Translations under genes and position numbers: made by a program
Notes under the pieces: generated by a model
What the model saw: the letters and a program-made list of their open reading frames with translations, nothing else
Database searches by the model: none
What the model was told of the DNA's origin: nothing
Part shown: one piece after another, positions 51,263 through 59,212 of the stretch
Numbering within the stretch: the stretch's first letter is position 1
Layout: each line of letters begins with the position of its first letter
Origin: Paractinoplanes ovalisporus
Lineage (GTDB): Bacteria; Actinomycetota; Actinomycetes; Mycobacteriales; Micromonosporaceae
Direction: 5' to 3'
NCBI RefSeq assembly: GCF_016834655.1
Contig: NZ_JAENHP010000005.1
Coordinates: 62,001-126,000 of the forward strand
DNA: 64,000 nucleotides

Positions 51263-54004
51263 TCAGTCGTGCAGGGTCTCCTTGAGCTGCCGCCGCGACT
51301 TCACTCCGAGCTTCCGATAGACCTTGCGCAGGTGGTAATCCACGGTGTTCGCGCTCAGGAACAGGTGGGCCGCGATCTCGGCGTTGGTTCCCCCGTCCCG
51401 GGCCAGGCGCGCAACGGCGGCCTCCTGCGGGGTCAGGGCCGTTTCGTTCCTTTCCCGTACGGGGGAGAGCGCCGCCCCGCCGAGCGCGCGCAGCTCCTTG
51501 CGCGTCCGTTCGGCGAACGCCTCGGCCCGCACACCGGCGAACATGTCGAGCGCGACGGTCAGCTGCTCGCGGGCGTCGCGCCGGCGGCGTTGGCGGCGCA
51601 GCCATTCGCCGTAGACCAGATGGGCGCGGGCCAGGTCGCCGGGGCCGATGCCGCCGGAGAGAAGCTCGATCGCCCGCCGGTGGTGCGGTTCGGCCTCACC
51701 GGCAGGGGCCAGCAACGCCCGCGACCGTTCCAGGGTGCCGAGCGCGCGCGGGGTGCCGCAGGCCTCGGCGACCAGGGTGAGGTCGGCCGCGGCGAGTTTC
51801 GCGGTGCGCCGGTCGCCGGAGCGCAGCGCGGCCTCGACCAGTTCGGGCAGCGCCTCGGCATAACGGTGGGGCCGGCCCAGTTCGATCAGCCCGCTCAGGG
51901 TGTCGCGGGCCGACGCGTACTGTCCCTCGGCGTTGTCGAGCACGGCCAGGCTCAGCCGTGTCCACCCGTGCAGACCGCCCAGCCCGAGCGTCTCGAAGAC
52001 ACCGAGCGCGGCCCCGACCGATTCCCGGATGCCGGGCCCGGCCCGCCAGGTGGCCAGTTCCGGGTGCCGCCAGACCTGGGCCTGGTCGGCGGTCATCCCG
52101 AGCGCCGTGCGCAGGCGTTGCCCGGCGGCGTCGTGCCGGTCCGCCTCGTTCAGCCCGCCCAGCAGCGACCAGGTCATCGCGCCGAGGTAGTGCACGAGAT
52201 CCAGAGCGTGCAGGGCTCCGCTGCGCCGTGCGGCCGTCTCAGCCCGGCGCAGCAGCCCTTCCTTGGCCGCGTCGTCCCACAGCAGCGTGCAGAAGTTGAC
52301 CCCGACCACGAGCCGGGCCAGCAGCGCCTCGTCGCTCACGGCTGGGTCGGTGATCGCGGCGACGGCCCGTCGCACGGCCGGCAACCCACCCGCGTAGCCC
52401 TCGAAGGTGAAGGCCGCGTACCCGTCCAGGATCAGGCCGTCGAGGCCGGTCGTGCCGCGCACCAGCCGGGCCGCCTCGCCGGCGATCTCAGGCTCGCTCA
52501 CCGTGGCCAGATGTTCGGCGCTGCGGGCCAGTTCGATCGCCTGCACCACGGCCCGCCGGGCCCGGTCGTGGTCGTCGCCGAACGCCCGGGCCGCGGCCAG
52601 ACAGCGGGCCGCACCCAGCCGTTGCCCGGCCGGTGTGCCCGTGTTGACCTCGGCCAGTGATCGGGTCATCAATGCGCTGCCGCGCACCGGGCCGGGCAGC
52701 GCGCTCTCGTCCACGTCGTCGAGCAGCAGCAACGCCCGGCCGTAGGCCCCGGCCGCGAGCGACGCCTCGGCCGCCCGCACCTGGCGCACGGCCCGCAGCC
52801 CGGGCTCGGGGGTCAGCTCGGCCGCCCGGGTCACGAACGTGGCGCGGGCGGTGTGCCCGCCGCGGGCCGCGGCCCGGCCGGCCCGCCGCTCGAGTTCGGC
52901 CGCGGTCGCCTCGTCGGGCTCGGCCGCGGCCGCCGCGAGGTGCCAGGCGCGCCGGTCGGCGTCGGCCTCGGCGGTGATCGCGGTGGCCAAGGCGCGGTGG
53001 GCGGCCCGGCGTTCGGCCGGCGGGGCGCCGCCATAGATGGCCGAGCGCACCAGCGGATGCCGGAACGTCACCGCCGGGGAACCGGTGATCAGCCGGTCGG
53101 CCTCGGCCGGGCCGGCGTCGGCCGGCGTCACCTCCAGCAGGCGGGCCGCCGCGACGAGCCGGTCGGTGCTGCCGCCCGCGTCGGCCGCGGCCAGCAGCAG
53201 CCACGTGCGGGTGGCCGGGGGATAGGCGGCGATCCGGGCCGCGTAGTGCGCCTCGAGCCGGCTGCCGATCGGGGCCGGTTCGGGCAGCGCGACACTGCCG
53301 CCGAGCTGTCCGGCGGTGAGTTCGTGGCCCAGGTCGGTGAGGGCGAGCGGGTTGCCTCCGGTGGAGTGCACGACGCGTTCGGCCGTCACCCGGTCGACCG
53401 TCGTGTTCACCACATCGGTGAGCAGCGCCACCGCCGCGTCGTGGGGCAGGCCGCCGATCTCGCGCGCCTCGATGCCGGCCAGCAGCCCCAGTTCGTCGCC
53501 CTCGGATCGCAGCCCGAACAGCAGCACCACGCCCTCGGCGTGCAGGCGGCGGGCCACGAAGGCGAGGGCCCGCAACGATTCCCGGTCGAGCCACTGGGCG
53601 TCGTCGGCCACACAGAGCCGCGGCCCGGCCGGGCGGTCGGCGGCCGGGGTGCCGGCCAGCAGGGTGAGCGCGGCCAGGCTGACCAGATAGAGGTCGGGCG
53701 GCGGGCCGTCGGCGATGCCGCACGCCACCTCGAGCGCCGCCAGCTGGGTGGCGGGCAGCCGGTCACGGTCACCGAGCAGGGGAATCAGGAGACGATGCAA
53801 ACCCCCGTACGGGAAATCGGTCTCGGGCTCGACACCACTGATCCAGAGGCATTCCGTCGCGCGGCTCCCGGCGTATCGCAGCAGGGCGGTCTTGCCGACG
53901 CCGGCTTCGCCGCGCAGCACCAGGCTCGCGCTGCGCCCGGATCGCGCCTCACCGAGGAGGGAATCGAGCGCGGCGCATTCCGTTTCCCGACCGAAGAGCC
54001 GCAC
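51263..54004 (-). CDS. Large LuxR-family (LAL) ATP-binding transcriptional regulator
   Basis: This 913-residue MalT-like regulator has an N-terminal ATPase with Walker A GEAGVGKTALL (about residue 34) and Walker B-like LCVADDAQWLD, and a long TPR-type helical middle. The C-terminal LuxR HTH is LTPQEAAVARLARDGGTNAEIAAHL...VKSRRQL. LALs often control nearby degradative or biosynthetic operons; the hydrolase pair 52 nt downstream is the obvious candidate. Confidence 0.93.
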   Translation of the reverse strand: MRLFGRETECAALDSLLGEARSGRSASLVLRGEAGVGKTALLRYAGSRATECLWISGVEPETDFPYGGLHRLLIPLLGDRDRLPATQLAALEVACGIADGPPPDLYLVSLAALTLLAGTPAADRPAGPRLCVADDAQWLDRESLRALAFVARRLHAEGVVLLFGLRSEGDELGLLAGIEAREIGGLPHDAAVALLTDVVNTTVDRVTAERVVHSTGGNPLALTDLGHELTAGQLGGSVALPEPAPIGSRLEAHYAARIAAYPPATRTWLLLAAADAGGSTDRLVAAARLLEVTPADAGPAEADRLITGSPAVTFRHPLVRSAIYGGAPPAERRAAHRALATAITAEADADRRAWHLAAAAAEPDEATAAELERRAGRAAARGGHTARATFVTRAAELTPEPGLRAVRQVRAAEASLAAGAYGRALLLLDDVDESALPGPVRGSALMTRSLAEVNTGTPAGQRLGAARCLAAARAFGDDHDRARRAVVQAIELARSAEHLATVSEPEIAGEAARLVRGTTGLDGLILDGYAAFTFEGYAGGLPAVRRAVAAITDPAVSDEALLARLVVGVNFCTLLWDDAAKEGLLRRAETAARRSGALHALDLVHYLGAMTWSLLGGLNEADRHDAAGQRLRTALGMTADQAQVWRHPELATWRAGPGIRESVGAALGVFETLGLGGLHGWTRLSLAVLDNAEGQYASARDTLSGLIELGRPHRYAEALPELVEAALRSGDRRTAKLAAADLTLVAEACGTPRALGTLERSRALLAPAGEAEPHHRRAIELLSGGIGPGDLARAHLVYGEWLRRQRRRRDAREQLTVALDMFAGVRAEAFAERTRKELRALGGAALSPVRERNETALTPQEAAVARLARDGGTNAEIAAHLFLSANTVDYHLRKVYRKLGVKSRRQLKETLHD

Positions 54005-54034
54005 GCCGGGACTCTATCGATCGGGAAGTCGTGA

Positions 54035-54721
54035 CTACAGCCCCGAAAGTCGTTGCCCGGCCCGGACGACGGCCATCGCGTGCCGCTCCCCGGGACGGCG
54101 GCCCAGACGCTCGATCGGACCGCTTATCGAGATGGAGGCGATGACCCGGCCCGTACGGTCGCGGATCGGCGCCGAGACACTGGCCACACCGGGCTCGCGC
54201 TCGGCCACACTCTGGGCCCAGCCGCGCCGGCGCACCTCGGCCAGGGTGCGGCCGGTGAACTTGCAGCGGGGCAGCAGCGGCATGACCGCCTCGGGCGGCT
54301 CCCAGGCGAGCAGGATCTGCGCTGCCGAACCGGCCACCATGGGCAGCACCGAACCGACCGGCACGGTGTCGCGCAGACCACTCGCGCGCTCGGCCGCGGC
54401 CACACAGATACGCTCGTCGGCACGGCGCAGGTAGAGCTGTGCGCTCTCCCCGGTCGCGTCCCGCAATGCGGAAAGCAGGGGCTCGGCGGCGGTCAGCAGC
54501 ACATCGGGCGCCGCGTTGGCGAGCTCGCCCAGGCGGGGGCCCGGGCGCCAGCGGCCCTGGGTGTCGCGCACCAGCATCCGGTGGATCTCCAGGGCCTGGG
54601 CCAGGCGATGTGCGGTTGCTCGCGGCAGCTTCGTACGGTCGACGAGTTCGGCCAGGCTGGCGCCGTCGACACACGCCGCCAGGATGACTACCGCCTTGTC
54701 GAGAACGCCGACACCGCTCAT
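54035..54721 (-). CDS. IclR-family regulator, NdgR/LeuR-like
   Basis: This 228-residue regulator begins GVGVLDKAVVILAAC and has the HTH SLAELVDRTKLPRATAHRLAQALE, the same N-terminal pattern as Streptomyces NdgR, which controls leuCD and amino acid metabolism. It is divergent from leuC with a 49-nt gap that must hold both promoters. ATG 54721 follows the NdgR-like start; an upstream ATG at 54745 is possible. Confidence 0.92.
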   Translation of the reverse strand: MSGVGVLDKAVVILAACVDGASLAELVDRTKLPRATAHRLAQALEIHRMLVRDTQGRWRPGPRLGELANAAPDVLLTAAEPLLSALRDATGESAQLYLRRADERICVAAAERASGLRDTVPVGSVLPMVAGSAAQILLAWEPPEAVMPLLPRCKFTGRTLAEVRRRGWAQSVAEREPGVASVSAPIRDRTGRVIASISISGPIERLGRRPGERHAMAVVRAGQRLSGL

Positions 54722-54770
54722 ACTGTGTCCCACAAGCCGAAACATACCTCCCAGAATTTAGGATGTCCAG

Positions 54771-56210
54771 ATGGTGGGAGTCACTCCGAGGACCCTGGCC
54801 GAAAAGGTCTGGGACGACCATGTCGTGCGTGCTGCCGAGGGTGAGCCTGATCTGCTCTACATCGACCTGCACCTGTTGCACGAGGTGACCAGCCCGCAGG
54901 CCTTCGACGGCCTGCGCATGGCCGGCCGCCCGGTTCGACGCACCGATCTCACGCTCGCGACCGAGGATCACAACACGCCGACCGGTTATGCCGACCCGGC
55001 CTTCAACACCCAGCGCGGCGAGCTCTTCACGATCGCCGACACGACCTCGCGGACGCAGATCGAGACGCTGCGCAAGAACTGTGCCGAGTTCGGTGTTCAG
55101 ATCCGCCCGCTGGGCGACGTCAATCAGGGCATCGTCCACGTGATCGGGCCGCAGCTGGGCCTGACCCAGCCCGGCATGACGATCGTCTGCGGCGACTCGC
55201 ACACCGCCACCCACGGCGCTTTCGGCGCCCTGGCGTTCGGCATCGGCACCAGCGAGGTCGAGCACGTGCTGGCGACCCAGACGCTGCCGCAGGCGAAGCC
55301 GAAGACGATGGCGGTCACCGTGGTCGGCGAGCTGCGCCCCGGCGTCAGCGCCAAAGACCTGATCCTCGCGCTCATCACGCAGACCGGCACCGGCGGCGGC
55401 AACGGCCACATCGTGGAATACCGCGGCGAGGCCATCCGCAAGCTCTCCATGGAGGGCCGGATGACCATCTGCAACATGAGCATCGAGTGGGGCGCCAAGG
55501 CCGGCATGATCGCGCCCGACGAGACCACGTTCGCCTACCTGGAGGGCCGCGAGAACGCGCCCAAGGGCGAGGCGTGGGACGCCGCGGTGGCGTACTGGAA
55601 GACGCTCGTGACCGACGAGGACGCCGAGTTCGACACCGAGATCATCCTGGACGCCGAGGCGATCAGCCCGTTCATCACCTGGGGCACCAACCCGGGTCAG
55701 GGCGCGCCGCTCGACAGCGTGGTGCCCGACCCCGACGAGTTCATCGAGGAGACCGACCGCAGCGCCGCCCGCCGCGCCCTGGAATACATGGATCTGGCGC
55801 CCGGCACCCCGTTCCGCGAGGTTCCGGTCGACGTGGTCTTCGTGGGCTCCTGCACCAACGGCCGCCTCGAGGACCTGCGGGCCGCGGCCGACGTGATCCG
55901 CGGCCACAAGGTGCACGACGACGTCCGCATGATGATCGTCCCCGGGTCGTACAAGGTGCGCGAGGCGGCCGAGGCCGAGGGGCTCGACAAGATCTTCACC
56001 GAGGCGGGCGCCGAGTGGCGTTTCGCGGGCTGCTCCATGTGTCTGGGCATGAACCCCGACACGCTCAGCCCGGGCCAGCGCGCCGCTTCGACCTCCAACC
56101 GCAACTTCGAGGGCCGGCAGGGCAAGGGCGGGCGTACGCACCTGGTCTCGCCGCAGGTCGCCGCCGCCACCGCCGTGGTCGGCAAGCTGGCCGCCCCCGC
56201 TGATCTGTAG
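54771..56210 (+). CDS. leuC: 3-isopropylmalate dehydratase large subunit
   Basis: LeuC carries the 4Fe-4S aconitase-type active site that converts 2- to 3-isopropylmalate. In 479 residues it has LLYIDLHLLHEVTSPQAFDGL, ICGDSHTATHGAFGALAFGIG and the cluster Cys in VGSCTNGR and AGCSMCLGMNPD. It is followed by leuD after 20 nt and preceded by AGGA. It is likely regulated by the divergent IclR protein. Confidence 0.97.
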   Translation: MVGVTPRTLAEKVWDDHVVRAAEGEPDLLYIDLHLLHEVTSPQAFDGLRMAGRPVRRTDLTLATEDHNTPTGYADPAFNTQRGELFTIADTTSRTQIETLRKNCAEFGVQIRPLGDVNQGIVHVIGPQLGLTQPGMTIVCGDSHTATHGAFGALAFGIGTSEVEHVLATQTLPQAKPKTMAVTVVGELRPGVSAKDLILALITQTGTGGGNGHIVEYRGEAIRKLSMEGRMTICNMSIEWGAKAGMIAPDETTFAYLEGRENAPKGEAWDAAVAYWKTLVTDEDAEFDTEIILDAEAISPFITWGTNPGQGAPLDSVVPDPDEFIEETDRSAARRALEYMDLAPGTPFREVPVDVVFVGSCTNGRLEDLRAAADVIRGHKVHDDVRMMIVPGSYKVREAAEAEGLDKIFTEAGAEWRFAGCSMCLGMNPDTLSPGQRAASTSNRNFEGRQGKGGRTHLVSPQVAAATAVVGKLAAPADL

Positions 56211-56230
56211 AGAGCCGGGAGAGACTCCTG

Positions 56231-56818
56231 ATGGACAAGTTCGTCACCCACAGCGGCAAAGTCATGCCGCTGCGCCGCTCTGATGTGGATACCGACCAGA
56301 TCATCCCGGCGGTCTATTTGAAGCGGGTCACCCGCACCGGATTCGAGGACGGTCTGTTCAGCGCCTGGCGCGAGGATCCGGGATTCGTGCTCCACAACCC
56401 GGCCCACGCGGGCGCCACCATTCTGGTCGCCGGCCCCAATTTCGGTACGGGATCCTCGCGTCAGCACGCCGTCTGGGCGCTGCGCGACTGGGGTTTCAAG
56501 GTGGTCATCGCGGCCCGCTTCGGCGACATCTTCCGCGGAAACGCGCTCAAGGAAGGGCTTCTGCCGGTCCAGCTCGACCAGAAAGCCGTCGAGGCGCTGT
56601 GGGACCTCGGCGAGAGCGAGCCGGAAAAGCAGATCACCGTGGACCTGGAAGGCCGCCGGGTCACCGCGGACGACGCCTCGTGGTCGTTCCCGATCGACGA
56701 TTTCAGTCGTTGGCGCCTCATGGAGGGCCTCGACGACATCGGACTGACCCTGCGCCACGCCGAAACCATCACCACGTTCGAGAAAAATCGTCCGTCCTTC
56801 AAGCCGGTTACCGCCTGA
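56231..56818 (+). CDS. leuD: 3-isopropylmalate dehydratase small subunit
   Basis: This 195-residue swivel-domain subunit has DVDTDQIIPAVYLKRV and the signature GPNFGTGSSRQHAVWAL. The length is typical. It forms LeuCD with the preceding gene and ends 29 nt before a strong terminator. Confidence 0.97.
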   Translation: MDKFVTHSGKVMPLRRSDVDTDQIIPAVYLKRVTRTGFEDGLFSAWREDPGFVLHNPAHAGATILVAGPNFGTGSSRQHAVWALRDWGFKVVIAARFGDIFRGNALKEGLLPVQLDQKAVEALWDLGESEPEKQITVDLEGRRVTADDASWSFPIDDFSRWRLMEGLDDIGLTLRHAETITTFEKNRPSFKPVTA

Positions 56819-56847
56819 GGGCGAAAACCCTAGTCAGAGCACCGTTT

Positions 56848-56879
56848 TTCGCCCCTGCCGCATCCCCGGCAGGGGCGAA
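56848..56879 (+). terminator. leuCD terminator
   Basis: A perfect 13-bp stem TTCGCCCCTGCCG/CGGCAGGGGCGAA with a 6-nt loop. Confidence 0.8.
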
Positions 56880-56915
56880 TTCGTTGTAACACAAGGGTTT
56901 TTTTGACACGAATGT

Positions 56916-56944
56916 TTGTGTCCGCTGGTCAGAGGGCATACGGT
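56916..56944 (+). promoter_or_regulatory. Putative hup promoter
   Basis: TTGTGT, 17 nt, TACGGT fits actinobacterial -35/-10 rules. A consensus TTGACA also occurs at 56903-56908 but has no matching -10. Confidence 0.4.
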
Positions 56945-57005
56945 GCGCGCAGAATGGCTCGCATTGGGCCAGTGAGGCTCAGTTCTCACGTTTGGGAGGA
57001 AAATC

Positions 57006-57848
57006 GTGAACAAGGCCGAGCTCATCGAGGCGCTCGCAGCCCGATTGGGAGACCGCAAGTCCGCCACGGCGGCACTCGACGCGGTCATCGCCGAGGTGCA
57101 GGGAGCTGTCACCAAGGGCGATCGGGTTGCCATCACCGGCTTCGGCGTCTTCGAGAAGCGGGCACGCAATGCGCGGACCGCTCGTAATCCGCGGACTGGC
57201 GAGCCGGTGAAAGTGAAGAAAACCTCCGTGCCTGCGTTCAAGCCGGGCACTGCTTTCCGCGAGATGGTCGCGAGCGGAAAGGTCGCCAAGGCCGCTGCCC
57301 CGGCGAAGAAGGCGACTGCCACCAAGGCGACCGCCACCAAGGCCACCCCCGCCGCCACCAAGGCGACGGCGGCTCGGAAGACGACCGCGACCAAGGCGGC
57401 GCCGGCCAAGTCGACGGCGACGAAGGCCACGACCGCGACGAAGGCGACGGCCGCCAAGAAGACGGCCGCGACCAAGGCCACCGCCACCAAGGCGGCCCCG
57501 GCCAAGTCGACCGCCACCAAGGCCACGGCGGCCAAGAAGACCGCCGCGACCAAGGCCGCCCCGGCCAAGACCACCGCCGCCACCAAGGCGACGGCGGCCA
57601 AGAAGACCACGGCCACCAAGGCGGCCCCGGCCAAGTCGACGGCGACGAAGGCCACCGCTGCCAAGGCGACCGCTACCAAGGCGACAGCGGCCAAGAAGAC
57701 CGCTGCCACCAAGGCCGCCCCGGCCAAGACCGCCGCCACCAAGACGGCGGCGGCCAAGAAGACGACCGCACGCAAGACCACCACGGCGGCGGCCGCCGCG
57801 ACTCCGGCCCGGGCTCGCGCCACGAGCACGGCGCGCAAGTCCCGCTAG
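57006..57848 (+). CDS. hup: HU-type nucleoid protein with Lys/Ala/Thr-rich tail
   Basis: Residues 1-94 are a standard HU fold (MNKAELIEALAARLGDRKS, ITGFGVFEKRARNARTARNPRTGEPV) that bends and compacts DNA. Residues 95-280 are a low-complexity basic tail of repeated AxKAT/PAK(S/T)TA units, as in mycobacterial HupB and Streptomyces HupS, where it increases DNA affinity. GTG start after GGGAGGAAAA. The repeat-bearing DNA makes the tail length prone to slippage. Confidence 0.96.
   Translation: MNKAELIEALAARLGDRKSATAALDAVIAEVQGAVTKGDRVAITGFGVFEKRARNARTARNPRTGEPVKVKKTSVPAFKPGTAFREMVASGKVAKAAAPAKKATATKATATKATPAATKATAARKTTATKAAPAKSTATKATTATKATAAKKTAATKATATKAAPAKSTATKATAAKKTAATKAAPAKTTAATKATAAKKTTATKAAPAKSTATKATAAKATATKATAAKKTAATKAAPAKTAATKTAAAKKTTARKTTTAAAAATPARARATSTARKSR
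57290..57780 (+). repeat. Degenerate tandem repeats in the hup tail
   Basis: Short units built on GCCACCAAGGC and GCGGCCAAGAAG recur across about 490 bp, encoding ATKA and AAKK motifs. The copies are imperfect. Confidence 0.8.
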
Positions 57849-57877
57849 TTTCGCGGATCGCATCATGTTGGGCCGAT

Positions 57878-57906
57878 AAGGCGTCCACCCTAACGGTGGA
57901 CGCCTT
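57878..57906 (+). terminator. hup terminator
   Basis: A 12-bp perfect stem AAGGCGTCCACC/GGTGGACGCCTT with a 5-nt loop lies 29 nt after the stop. Confidence 0.8.
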
Positions 57907-57953
57907 TCGCGTGTGCGGGCGCGGAAAGCGTTGCTGGGCCTACCGTCCGGGAC

Positions 57954-58382
57954 ATGGAGCGCAGAGCATCACCGCGAGGGCCGGTCGGCAGGTCGCTGAT
58001 CGCCACGCTGGTGTTCGCGGCGGCCGTCGTGCCGGGCTGGACGCTGGGCACGCTGGCCGAGCGGTACACCGGTTCGGCCCTGCTGGACTGGGTCGTCACG
58101 TGCGCCTGGGCCGCCGCGGCCGTGCGTGTGCTGGCGCCCCGGGCGTCGTACCGGCCCCGGGACGCGTGGCTGGGCCTGATCCCGGTCTACAACTGGTATC
58201 TCGTCTGCGTGCTGGGCTGGCGGGTGGCACTGCTGCCGTTCCGCGACTGGGAGCCCCGCGACGACGAGCTGTGGCGGGCGCGGTGGCTCACCGGCGACCT
58301 GATCGGTTACTGGCGGGCCGATCCGGTCGCCGTGGCCCCTAGAGCCGCTTCGGTTCCAGCAGGGAGCCGTCGCTCCAGGTGA
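57954..58382 (+). CDS. Small membrane protein, unknown function
   Basis: This 142-residue protein has two or three hydrophobic helices (about 14-34, 43-62 and 72-92) and a Trp-rich end (FRDWEPRDDELWRARW). The last 44 nt overlap the convergent MutT1-like gene. I do not recognise the family. Confidence 0.6.
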   Translation: MERRASPRGPVGRSLIATLVFAAAVVPGWTLGTLAERYTGSALLDWVVTCAWAAAAVRVLAPRASYRPRDAWLGLIPVYNWYLVCVLGWRVALLPFRDWEPRDDELWRARWLTGDLIGYWRADPVAVAPRAASVPAGSRRSR

Positions 58383-59211
58383 GCAACCACGCGTCGCCCT
58401 TGGGCGTCTTGTAGGGCTCGGGGTCGGCCTCGTCGCGCAGCGCGGCCAGCAGGTGCGGGATTATCTTGCCCTGGCTGCAGACCACCGGCAGGCTCGTCGC
58501 GGAGCGCAGCTCGAGCAGGCGCTGCGCGGCCAGTTTCGCCTTGGCCGGCGCCTCCTCGGCCTCGGGCGGCTCGGAGAACGCGCCGTCCACCACGATCGGC
58601 ATGCCGTCCAGCGCCGCCGCGAGCGGTTCCAGGGTCTGCTTGCAGCGCAACGGCGTCGCGGTGAACAGCCGCTGCGCCCCGATCGGCCCGCAGATGAGCG
58701 CGAACCGTTCGGCCTGGGCCTGGCCGGTCTCGTCGATCGGCCGCAGCGCGTCGTTGCCCGACCACTTCTTGCGTTCCCCGGCGTGCGCGTGCCGCACCAG
58801 CACCAGCACATCGGTCACCGGGGGCAGCGCGGCCACGTGCTCGATCAGGGCCCGTTCGTCGGCGTAGCTGACGCGCTCGGCGGCCTCGGCGAACGGCAGC
58901 CACTCGACCCGGTCGACCTCGTCGGTGTCCTGCACCGGGCCGCCGTCGCCGACGACCTCCATGAGCCAGTAGTCGACCGTCTTGGGTGTGCCGTCGGGCA
59001 GCGTGTAAGCCACCTGGGGCAGCCCCAGCCGGACGCGGCCCTCCCAGCCCGTCTCTTCCAGTACCTCACGTGCGGCGCCGACCAGCGGGTGCTCGTCGTC
59101 GTCGAGCTTGCCCTTGGGCAGCGCCCAGTCGTCGTAGCGCGGGCGGTGCACGAGACACACCTCGCCGCCCCGCACGAGCACTCCACCGGCGGCGCGAACC
59201 GTGTCGCTCAT
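58339..59211 (-). CDS. mutT1: MutT1-like NUDIX hydrolase/histidine phosphatase fusion
   Basis: This 290-residue two-domain protein has an N-terminal NUDIX domain (GKLDDDEHPLVGAAREVLEETGWEG, the Nudix box) and a C-terminal histidine phosphatase domain (VLVRHAHAGERKKW, the RHG-type motif). This is the mycobacterial MutT1 design, which degrades 8-oxo-dGTP/GTP or diadenosine polyphosphates to monophosphates. It is 1 nt downstream of ppk on the same strand, the conserved actinobacterial pairing. Confidence 0.93.
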   Translation of the reverse strand: MSDTVRAAGGVLVRGGEVCLVHRPRYDDWALPKGKLDDDEHPLVGAAREVLEETGWEGRVRLGLPQVAYTLPDGTPKTVDYWLMEVVGDGGPVQDTDEVDRVEWLPFAEAAERVSYADERALIEHVAALPPVTDVLVLVRHAHAGERKKWSGNDALRPIDETGQAQAERFALICGPIGAQRLFTATPLRCKQTLEPLAAALDGMPIVVDGAFSEPPEAEEAPAKAKLAAQRLLELRSATSLPVVCSQGKIIPHLLAALRDEADPEPYKTPKGDAWLLTWSDGSLLEPKRL

Positions 59212-59212
59212 C

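Noticed and set aside
57290..57780. CRISPR-like array in the hup tail
   Set aside because: Units are short, imperfect, in frame and without spacers; they encode the basic tail.
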